Shown piece by piece: positions 1-5,100 of a stretch of 7,447 nucleotides of DNA (position 1 is its first letter; every line of letters begins with the position of its first letter). The notes below the pieces were generated by a model. That model saw nothing but the letters and a program-made list of their open reading frames with translations, had not been told where the DNA came from and ran no database searches. Where the stretch lies: NCBI GenBank assembly GCA_001751015.1, contig MAXM01000136.1, forward strand, positions 1-7,447, given 5' to 3'. Both the position numbers and the translations under genes were made by a program. Source of the stretch: Desulfobacterales bacterium C00003106 (GTDB lineage: Bacteria > Desulfobacterota > Desulfobacteria > Desulfobacterales > C00003106).

Positions 1-23
1 GGTTATGTCTTCAAAAAGTCAAA

Positions 24-40
24 GTGTCAGGGACTCACAC
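24..40. repeat. Imperfect palindrome near left edge
   Basis: GTGTCAG (24-30) and CTCACAC (34-40) are inverted repeats with one mismatch around a 3-base centre. The flanking sequence up to 128 has no convincing gene. It could be the end of a repeat or regulatory element lying mostly outside the window; nothing here decides this. Confidence 0.25.
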
Positions 41-75
41 CTTTTTCTTGTGCCCAAACGCAAACTCAGGTATGG

Positions 76-88
76 TTCGATTATCGAA
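76..88. promoter_or_regulatory. 13-base perfect palindrome upstream of the editing-domain gene
   Basis: TTCGAT-T-ATCGAA is a perfect 6-base inverted repeat around a single T, about 40 bases before the ATG at 129. The position would suit an operator, but no paired -35/-10 boxes were recognised and a chance palindrome of this size is quite possible. Confidence 0.2.
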
Positions 89-128
89 GAATGATCGAAA
101 TGACTGGAGGGAAGGAATAGGGAGGACG

Positions 129-536
129 ATGCGTGTGCTCTTCTGGTATTGTGAGCGTTTTGATTGGACTTGCGCTATGAAAACGCTGGAGGATGCTCCG
201 GACGCAGGGCCTGCTGAGAACGAAAACAGCGTGGTGGCTTTTGTTCATATCGAGCCTGATGATGTGGAAGACGGGAGTTCCGCAGAGACCAAGTTGGTGA
301 AAAACTCAAAATGGTTGGCCCGCAAGTGGGAAATCACAAAGGTCGTTCTGCATTCATTCACACACTTAGGGGAAGAAAAGGCTGAGGTAACCAGGGCCAA
401 GGCGCTGTTAGACAGGGCCCGGCAACGCCTGGAAAACGCCGGGTACTCGGTTGTCCAGACTCCATACGGCTATTTTCTGAATCTTGTGATAAAGACCCGG
501 GGGCACCCGCTGGCCCGGGTTTACAAGGAATTTTAG
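129..536 (+). CDS. Free-standing archaeal-type threonyl-tRNA synthetase editing-domain protein
   Basis: Predicted 135-residue cytoplasmic protein covering one whole domain. It resembles the N-terminal editing domain of archaeal ThrRS (DTD-like fold), which removes serine wrongly attached to tRNA-Thr. Visible family features are the MRVL start, a V-V-A-F-V-H-I strand (35-41), VVLHSFTHL with His79, a helix (about 84-104), TPYGYF (111-116) and the GHPLAR signature (125-130). Nothing of the synthetase catalytic or anticodon domains follows. At the position where archaeal enzymes have Lys after the FGYY-like motif, this protein has Leu117, so the activity may differ. The ATG at 129 is preferred over a GTG at 24: the homology begins exactly there, and purine-rich AAGGA and GGAGG lie upstream (112-125). 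It converges on the minus-strand operon. Family call is fairly firm; substrate and activity are inference. Confidence 0.75.
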   Translation: MRVLFWYCERFDWTCAMKTLEDAPDAGPAENENSVVAFVHIEPDDVEDGSSAETKLVKNSKWLARKWEITKVVLHSFTHLGEEKAEVTRAKALLDRARQRLENAGYSVVQTPYGYFLNLVIKTRGHPLARVYKEF

Positions 537-582
537 AATCACACCTGCAAACAGATCTTTTTTGTGAAAGGAAACGTAAGGC

Positions 583-595
583 CTGTTGCCAACAG
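583..595. terminator. Small hairpin between convergent genes
   Basis: CTGTT-GCC-AACAG forms a 5-base-pair stem in the 63-base gap between the convergent stop codons at 536 and 600. There is no adjacent T run on either strand (a T6 run lies further left at about 559-564), so it is only a weak terminator candidate. Confidence 0.15.
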
Positions 596-599
596 CATC

Positions 600-1037
600 C
601 TACGTGAAATCCAAAATAGACACACCTGCTTTCCTGTTGAATTTCCTGCATGCCTTTATATCCGTTATTTCAGTAATGACGGCCTCTATTGTGAGAAAGA
701 CATCAGCTCTCTTTCTTACGCAGCCCAGCAAGGTATTCTTCCCCTTGCCGAGGCCTGCATGCACGTGTATCCTCGGTTCCCCGTTCTCCCACAGGATCGT
801 CCCGAATCCCAGGACCTCCCACCCTTCTGAAAAGGATGTCCAGTTGAGCTGCGGCGGCAACACCGGCCTCTTGGGACCGGTCACGATATCGGAGGCAAGA
901 AAGGCCCCGATAACATGCAGATACCCGATTTTGATCTGTTTTTCTTTTGCAAATGAATGAATCAGGCTGACAAAATCGTCTCCATGATCAAAGCGGAGCA
1001 CAAATATCCGGCCCGTCTTTCCCTCTTCATATTCCAT
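600..1037 (-). CDS. PPC/DUF296-domain protein (COG1661-type, predicted DNA-binding)
   Basis: A 145-residue single-domain protein of the PPC (plants and prokaryotes conserved, DUF296) family, often annotated as a PD1-like DNA-binding protein. Recognisable blocks are an N-terminal strand with R-I-F-V-L-R-F-D-H-G-D-D (10-21), the segment Y-L-H-V-I-G-A-F (39-46), and the diagnostic G-E-P-R-I-H-V-H-A-G-L-G (86-97) with His91 and His93. The last two match the family's histidine-rich, possibly metal-binding site. The length is normal for a bacterial member. The ATG at 1037 has TGAGG 8-9 bases upstream. It lies 55 bases after ruvB on the same strand and is probably the last gene of the operon. The biochemical role of bacterial members is not established; DNA binding is inferred from plant AHL proteins and should be held loosely. 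Confidence 0.8.
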   Translation of the reverse strand: MEYEEGKTGRIFVLRFDHGDDFVSLIHSFAKEKQIKIGYLHVIGAFLASDIVTGPKRPVLPPQLNWTSFSEGWEVLGFGTILWENGEPRIHVHAGLGKGKNTLLGCVRKRADVFLTIEAVITEITDIKACRKFNRKAGVSILDFT

Positions 1038-1092
1038 AACGCATGCCTCAATCAGTCATTAGGAATTTCTCCGGCCTTTCGTTCCGAACCGT

Positions 1093-2157
1093 TCAATTCC
1101 CCGGTCCTTTATGCGTGTGCCGATACGGAAACCCAAGGTGACTGAACGCCTTTTCACTGGCCTTTCTCCCCTGGGATGTTCGGGTGACAAATCCGATTTT
1201 CAACAGATAAGGCTCCACGACATCCACAAGTGTGTCGGTTTCTTCCTGAAGAGTAGCCGCAATGGCCTCAATCCCGACAGGTCCCCCACTGTAGAATTCC
1301 ATGATGGTTTGAAGAAAACTTCGATCCAGATTCGTAAGCCCTTTTTCGTCCACGCCTTCCAGCCGGAGGGCCTCTATCACGGTCTGCTTCCGTATTTTGC
1401 CGTCAGAGCGAACCTGTGTGAAGTCGCGTACACGTTTTAAAAGCCGGTTTGCGATACGAGGTGTCCCCCGGGAACGCCTTGCAAGTTCGTCAGATGCCTC
1501 CTCATCAATAGCGATATCAAGAAGCAGGGCAGAGCGTTTGATGATCAGGCCCAAATCTTCCAGTGAGTAAAAATCAAGCGTTCTGAAAAGGCCGAAACGA
1601 TCACGCAGCGGCGAGGAAAGAAGCCCTACCCGCGTGGTCGCGCCGACCAGAACAAAACGTTTAAGTCGATAACGATGGCTCCGGGCATGCACTCCCTTGT
1701 CAAAGACGAAGTCCACTGCAAAGTCTTCCATGGCAGGATAGAGAAATTCTTCTATCACCTTGGGGAGACGATGTATCTCATCCACGAAAAGGACATCCCC
1801 TTCCTCAAGGTGGGTGAGGAGGCCGAGGAGATCCCCACCCTTGTCCATAGCCGGTCCGGATGTGGTGTTAAGATTCGCTCCCATTTCCCGGGCAATAATA
1901 TGCGCCAACGTGGTCTTGCCGAGTCCCGGAGGGCCATGAAAAAGGATATGATCGAGTGGTTCCTTACGTTTTAAGGCAGCCTCGATAGCAATACGCAGTG
2001 TTTCCACCACAGCGGATTGGCCGATATACTCGGAAAGTAAGCAGGGACGCAGAGAGAGTATCTCCGGGGTTTCGTCGATTGGAAGGGTCTCTTTTGAGAC
2101 CATACTCCCGGTTGTTATTTCTGTGGATGGGTGCTTGGCTGACGTATGCTCTTTCAC
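1093..2157 (-). CDS. ruvB: Holliday junction branch-migration ATPase RuvB
   Basis: Hexameric AAA+ motor that, loaded by RuvA, pulls DNA through Holliday junctions. The 354 residues show Walker A GPPGLGKT (75-82), Walker B with D-E-I-H (126-129), sensor 1 GATTR (172-176) and the L-R-D-R-F-G arginine-finger segment (184-189). A C-terminal winged-helix region follows, including the conserved YSGGPVGIEAIA stretch. The start is GTG at 2157, whose GTGA overlaps the ruvA TGA, with GGGGAG about 10 bases upstream. This gives about 13 residues more before Walker A than E. coli RuvB. An ATG 18 codons in (2103) is the alternative, but GGGAG sits only one base before it. All key ATPase motifs are intact. 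Confidence 0.98.
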   Translation of the reverse strand: MKEHTSAKHPSTEITTGSMVSKETLPIDETPEILSLRPCLLSEYIGQSAVVETLRIAIEAALKRKEPLDHILFHGPPGLGKTTLAHIIAREMGANLNTTSGPAMDKGGDLLGLLTHLEEGDVLFVDEIHRLPKVIEEFLYPAMEDFAVDFVFDKGVHARSHRYRLKRFVLVGATTRVGLLSSPLRDRFGLFRTLDFYSLEDLGLIIKRSALLLDIAIDEEASDELARRSRGTPRIANRLLKRVRDFTQVRSDGKIRKQTVIEALRLEGVDEKGLTNLDRSFLQTIMEFYSGGPVGIEAIAATLQEETDTLVDVVEPYLLKIGFVTRTSQGRKASEKAFSHLGFPYRHTHKGPGN

Positions 2158-2771
2158 CCTTCTCTTTCTCCCCTGTAGACCTCTTCAAACAGTTCTTCCG
2201 CTGAAGATATTCCCTGTTTTCGCTTCAATGCCGCGGCAATCAATTTGTCTGCCTCCGCCCGTTTATGGCCAAGCTGACTGACAAGGACCTCCTGGACCTG
2301 CAGCATAAAATCCTCGACAGGGCGCGCCTCTGTCTGCCCGGTCTCGTAAATCAGGGCGAATTTTCCCATTTTTCCTTCAAGCGTGGCCAGTATTTTTTTG
2401 GCTGTCCGCGTTCCAATCCCTTTGAGCCTTTTAATGGTCGCGAGGTCCCGTTCTTCGATGGCCCTGGCGATCCGGGCAACCGGCAGATTCAGCGCCTTGG
2501 CGGCCTTCAGGGGACCGATGGTTTCAACGGTAATGAACCTGGAAAAAAAGTCTTTTTCTATTGCACGGTCAAAACCGATAAGAACCGGTTTGGGCTGACG
2601 TTCAGTCTGATGATGATAGATATAAAGCGCTACATCATCGCCGACCTGCTTTCCTGCAAGCTTTTCCTGCACAACTGCAGGCAGAAAGACTTCATAACCT
2701 ATCTGCCCCACAAGCAGAACGATTCTGTCATCTTCTTTTTTTAGAACTCTTCCTTCCAGATAGGCAATCAT
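2154..2771 (-). CDS. ruvA: Holliday junction recognition protein RuvA
   Basis: Tetrameric protein that binds four-way junctions and recruits RuvB. The 205 residues match the usual length. The OB-fold domain is 1-67 (MIAYLEGRV start, QIGYEVFLP at 23-31, LIGF at 64-67). Two helix-hairpin-helix units follow: a divergent one at about 79-94 (V-E-T-I-G-P) and a standard one at 116-131 (LKGIGTRTAKKIL). Domain III, which contacts RuvB, is about 155-200. The acidic pin of E. coli RuvA (Glu55-Asp56) seems only half kept: the matching loop reads Q-T-E-R-Q-P. The ATG at 2771 lacks a strong ribosome site. The gene starts 66 bases after ruvC and overlaps ruvB by 4 bases. Confidence 0.97.
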   Translation of the reverse strand: MIAYLEGRVLKKEDDRIVLLVGQIGYEVFLPAVVQEKLAGKQVGDDVALYIYHHQTERQPKPVLIGFDRAIEKDFFSRFITVETIGPLKAAKALNLPVARIARAIEERDLATIKRLKGIGTRTAKKILATLEGKMGKFALIYETGQTEARPVEDFMLQVQEVLVSQLGHKRAEADKLIAAALKRKQGISSAEELFEEVYRGEREG

Positions 2772-2837
2772 GGTTCTCTGTTATTCAGGTTTCGCATCCA
2801 TTCATTTTCCCTAAGTTGATGTTTCCCCCGGCCCCTG

Positions 2838-3326
2838 TCAACGGTTAAGCCGATCCTGAGACCGGTACAGCCCAATGATGGCAAAAGAAAGCGCGTCGGC
2901 AGAGTGTGAGGGGCGGATTGGCGTTGGTCGATCGAGCAAATGCCGGACAGCTTTTTCCACCTGGTTTTTCGTGGCATTGCCGTTGCCGGTAAGAACCTGT
3001 TTTGCCACTTTGGCGGGTATTTCAACGGTTGGAACGTCGTTAAGATATCCGGAAAGGATAAGGACTCCACAGACTTTGCCGAGGGTAATGCCCGAGTCAG
3101 GGTATTTCTGGAGAGAAAAGATGTCCTCGATCACTATGATATCGGGGAGTTCCTTGTGTATGATCTTCTGAATTTCATTATAGATGTGGTGCAGGCGACT
3201 TGCGATGGGTCTGTCTTTTGAGGTACGAATCGTGCCAAAGGAATAACCCGATATCCGATTCGGATTTCCGTATACAACAGCAACCCCTGTGCTCGCAAGG
3301 CCGGGATCGATTCCAATAACCTTCAA
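2838..3326 (-). CDS. ruvC: Holliday junction resolvase RuvC
   Basis: Dimeric RNase H-fold endonuclease that nicks opposing strands of Holliday junctions. The 162 residues start with the family hallmark V-I-G-I-D-P-G (3-9). Catalytic candidates are Asp7, Glu67 (V-I-E-D), His141 and Asp144 (S-H-S-A-D). His in the third position replaces the Asp of E. coli (Asp138) but, as I recall, matches Thermus RuvC, so activity is expected. The start codon is TTG at 3326, placed directly after the cpoB stop TAG. No ATG or GTG gives a full N-terminus and Asp7 falls at its normal position, so the TTG start is well supported. The ribosome site is weak (GGGA 8 bases upstream), which suggests coupling to cpoB translation. 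Confidence 0.97.
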   Translation of the reverse strand: MKVIGIDPGLASTGVAVVYGNPNRISGYSFGTIRTSKDRPIASRLHHIYNEIQKIIHKELPDIIVIEDIFSLQKYPDSGITLGKVCGVLILSGYLNDVPTVEIPAKVAKQVLTGNGNATKNQVEKAVRHLLDRPTPIRPSHSADALSFAIIGLYRSQDRLNR

Positions 3327-4172
3327 CTATTTCATCCCGCTCAACTTCTTTTCTGCTATCTGTGTCTCTGTTGACTTGGGAAATTTTCTCACCAGTTCTT
3401 TCAGGATGAGCCGCGCGTTTCCCTTGTCTCCTATTTTGGAAAAGGCAAGTCCCTGTTTCAGAAGAGCGCTCGGCACCTTATTTGTCTTTGGATATTTTTC
3501 AATGACTTTCTGATATTCCAGGATAGCCTTTTCATACCATTTTTGGTGGTAATAGGTCTCTCCTATCCAGAACTGCGCATTATCCGCATTCTCGGATTTC
3601 GGATTTTCCTTCAGGAATCTTAGAAACCGGCTCCGTGCCGTATCGTAGTTGCCTTTATCAAAAAGCTCCTTGGCCGCGGTGTAGAGTCTATCTCCTGTCA
3701 ATTTCTTTGAGGGCTCGGTCTTTGCGCGTTCGCCTGATTTCCGTGCTGAAACAGACCTCTCTTCAGCCGGCTCCATTCCGAGATACGCCTCTATGCGATG
3801 GATCCGTTTCGTGTTAGCCCTGGCTATGTCCTGGCTTCCGCTCTTCCTCGACGTGTCAAAAAGGTGTATGGTTTGCTCCGATTGACCCCTGAGGCTTCTG
3901 ATTTCTTCCTGGAGTTGACGTAACTGAGACCTCAATTCCGCCTGGGTCGCGCGAATCCTCTTTTCGTCCTTGTCCCATTTTTTGGCATGCGCTTTCAGAT
4001 CGGCTTCAACCTTTTTCGTGCTCTTATTCTGAGCGGAGACCCTCTGACTGAGATCAGATTTGATCGACACAACATCTCGTTGAAGGGCGCAACCGCCAAA
4101 CTGGAAGACAACAGCGACCGAAATCAACATGCCACACACCGCATGCCCAAACTTGATTATGCTTCTACACAT
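3327..4172 (-). CDS. cpoB: Tol-Pal coordinator CpoB/YbgF, predicted lipoprotein
   Basis: Periplasmic TPR protein that links the Tol-Pal machine with peptidoglycan synthesis. From ATG 4172 it has 281 residues: a hydrophobic signal (about 11-25) ending in F-G-G-C with Cys28 as a possible lipidation site, a charged coiled-coil stretch (about 31-110), a Lys/Ser/Glu linker, then three TPR-like repeats at about 163-270 (L-Y-T-A-A-K-E-L-F-D-K-G-N-Y start). E. coli CpoB is a soluble secreted protein; a lipid anchor is inferred, and Phe at -3 is atypical for a lipobox. An in-frame ATG at 4235 would add 21 residues encoded by a palindrome and displace the signal peptide, so it was rejected. GAGGG lies 13 bases before the chosen ATG. 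The gene follows pal and abuts ruvC. Confidence 0.9.
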   Translation of the reverse strand: MCRSIIKFGHAVCGMLISVAVVFQFGGCALQRDVVSIKSDLSQRVSAQNKSTKKVEADLKAHAKKWDKDEKRIRATQAELRSQLRQLQEEIRSLRGQSEQTIHLFDTSRKSGSQDIARANTKRIHRIEAYLGMEPAEERSVSARKSGERAKTEPSKKLTGDRLYTAAKELFDKGNYDTARSRFLRFLKENPKSENADNAQFWIGETYYHQKWYEKAILEYQKVIEKYPKTNKVPSALLKQGLAFSKIGDKGNARLILKELVRKFPKSTETQIAEKKLSGMK

Positions 4173-4197
4173 GATATCGTCGTTTCCCTCAGAACTT

Positions 4198-4231
4198 CCC
4201 TCTCCCCGTCCCTTGCGAGACGGGGAGAGGG
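4198..4231. repeat. Perfect 13-base-pair palindrome between pal and cpoB
   Basis: CCCTCTCCCCGTC (4198-4210) and GACGGGGAGAGGG (4219-4231) pair perfectly around the 8-base loop CCTTGCGA. There is no T run on either side, so it resembles a REP-type stem rather than an intrinsic terminator. CCCTCTCCCC-type palindromes are common dispersed repeats in bacterial genomes. In the operon mRNA it would sit between pal and cpoB, where it could protect the pal transcript or lower cpoB expression (inference). Confidence 0.75.
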
Positions 4232-4253
4232 TCATTCACGGCTTGCTAAGGAA

Positions 4254-4832
4254 TTAATCTATTGCAAAATGGTCCCTTCTGTTCGCGCTCCACGCTGCTT
4301 CATCATGCCCCAAATCAAGCGGACGTTCTTCTCCATAGCTGACTGTCGAAATCCGGTTGCCCGAGATTCCAAGATCAATCAGAAATGCCTTGGCGCTCTC
4401 CGCCCTTCTTTCGCCTAACGCCAGATTGTATTCACTGGTGCCTCGTTCATCACAATTGCCTTCAATTGTAATATTGACGTCCTCATGAGTAGAAAGCCAC
4501 TCCGCCTTTTGCTTCAAGATCTCCATTGCATCAACAAGAAGAGTCGATTTGTCAAATTCGAAGTGAATATCTTCGTTGATAAATCTGTCGCGGAGTTCCG
4601 CCTCTCTCGCTGCTGCTGCAAACTCCTCTTCACGCAGGCGTCTTTCAAGGAGACTCTCCTCCTCTTCAAGGGCTTCCATGTCTTCGATCACAACAGGCTC
4701 TTCCTCTATCACGATCTCTTCCTCCACCACCGTGAGTTCCGGCTTCGCATCCTTGCCTGCGCAGGAGAGAAGAAAAAGAAAGGACGCAATTGCCAGAAAA
4801 AGGACAAAGTATTTTCCTGTTCTTTTTGCCAT
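4254..4832 (-). CDS. pal: Peptidoglycan-associated lipoprotein Pal
   Basis: Outer-membrane lipoprotein that binds peptidoglycan through an OmpA-like domain and interacts with TolB and TolA. The 192 residues start with a lipoprotein signal (basic M-A-K-R, hydrophobic 8-22) and lipobox L-L-S-C with Cys24. Then comes an unusually acidic, glutamate-rich linker (about 36-70), partly helical, and an OmpA-C domain (about 84-191). That domain shows H-F-E-F-D (90-94), the peptidoglycan motif G-N-C-D-E-R-G-T (125-132) and E-Y-N-L-A-L-G-E-R-R-A (134-144), followed by N-R-R-D near the end. Asn126 stands where His is usual (G-H-x-D-E-R-G-T). The ATG at 4832 has AAGGTGG about 9 bases upstream. The linker makes it longer than E. 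coli Pal. Confidence 0.96.
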   Translation of the reverse strand: MAKRTGKYFVLFLAIASFLFLLSCAGKDAKPELTVVEEEIVIEEEPVVIEDMEALEEEESLLERRLREEEFAAAAREAELRDRFINEDIHFEFDKSTLLVDAMEILKQKAEWLSTHEDVNITIEGNCDERGTSEYNLALGERRAESAKAFLIDLGISGNRISTVSYGEERPLDLGHDEAAWSANRRDHFAID

Positions 4833-4927
4833 CTGTTTTCACCACCTTTCAGATATGAGATTACCGTACAAATAACACAATATCTCCATGTTGGCCAGAT
4901 AAAGTTGACTGTCGCAAAAGACGTCCC

Positions 4928-5052
4928 TATAGACCTTCACATAAATAATTGCACGGCGTTATCGGTCAAAATCCTCGACAACGTACCCCAATGTACGCCT
5001 TACTCGAATTTTTCCCTCTAGCCTTGTGCAATTAATTATCTGAAGGTCTATA
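4928..5052. repeat. MITE-like element with 27-base terminal inverted repeats
   Basis: The ends 4928-4954 and 5026-5052 are inverted repeats matching at 25 of 27 positions (outer TATAGACCTTCA, inner AATTGCAC). The 71-base interior carries a nested stem, CGTAC/GTACG around CCCAAT, and partly complementary AAAAT...TCGA / TCGA..TTTTT arms, so the whole unit can fold into one long hairpin. TA flanks both ends, which would suit a TA target duplication but cannot be told from the palindrome itself. It has no coding capacity. A related copy lies at 7307-7395. It fills most of the 268-base tolB-pal gap; the remaining bases on the pal side (4833-4927) hold the pal ribosome site and perhaps a promoter I could not pin down. 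Confidence 0.8.
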
Positions 5053-5057
5053 TAAAC

Positions 5058-5074
5058 AAAAACCCTTCACAGGG
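5058..5074 (-). terminator. Weak terminator-like hairpin after tolB
   Basis: On the minus strand, CCCT-GTGA-AGGG forms a 4-base-pair stem with a GNRA-type loop, followed at once by TTTTTG, 27 bases after the tolB stop. The T run is right but the stem is short, so at best it gives partial termination between tolB and pal. Confidence 0.3.
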
Positions 5075-5100
5075 GACGCCGGAGCCTTCCTTTTTACTCA

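Noticed and set aside
24..128. N-terminal extension of the editing-domain protein from GTG 24
   Set aside because: The extra 35 residues do not look like the family, which starts with MRVL at 129, and the extension crosses a palindrome.
495..520. ACCCGGG...CCCGGGT hairpin near the end of the editing-domain gene
   Set aside because: It lies inside the coding region over the conserved GHPLAR codons and has no T run, so it is probably a by-product of codon choice rather than a terminator.
564..960. Plus-strand open frames opposite the PPC-domain gene
   Set aside because: The minus-strand frame shows clear family motifs; these are shadows.
2797..2840. TTGACA at the ruvC stop as a -35 box for ruvA
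   Set aside because: No acceptable -10 box occurs 16-18 bases downstream (the best is about CAACTT); it overlaps the ruvC stop and is likely chance.
4173..4235. 21-residue N-terminal extension of CpoB from ATG 4235
   Set aside because: It is encoded by the palindrome and would push the signal peptide inward; the lipoprotein signal starts properly at 4172.
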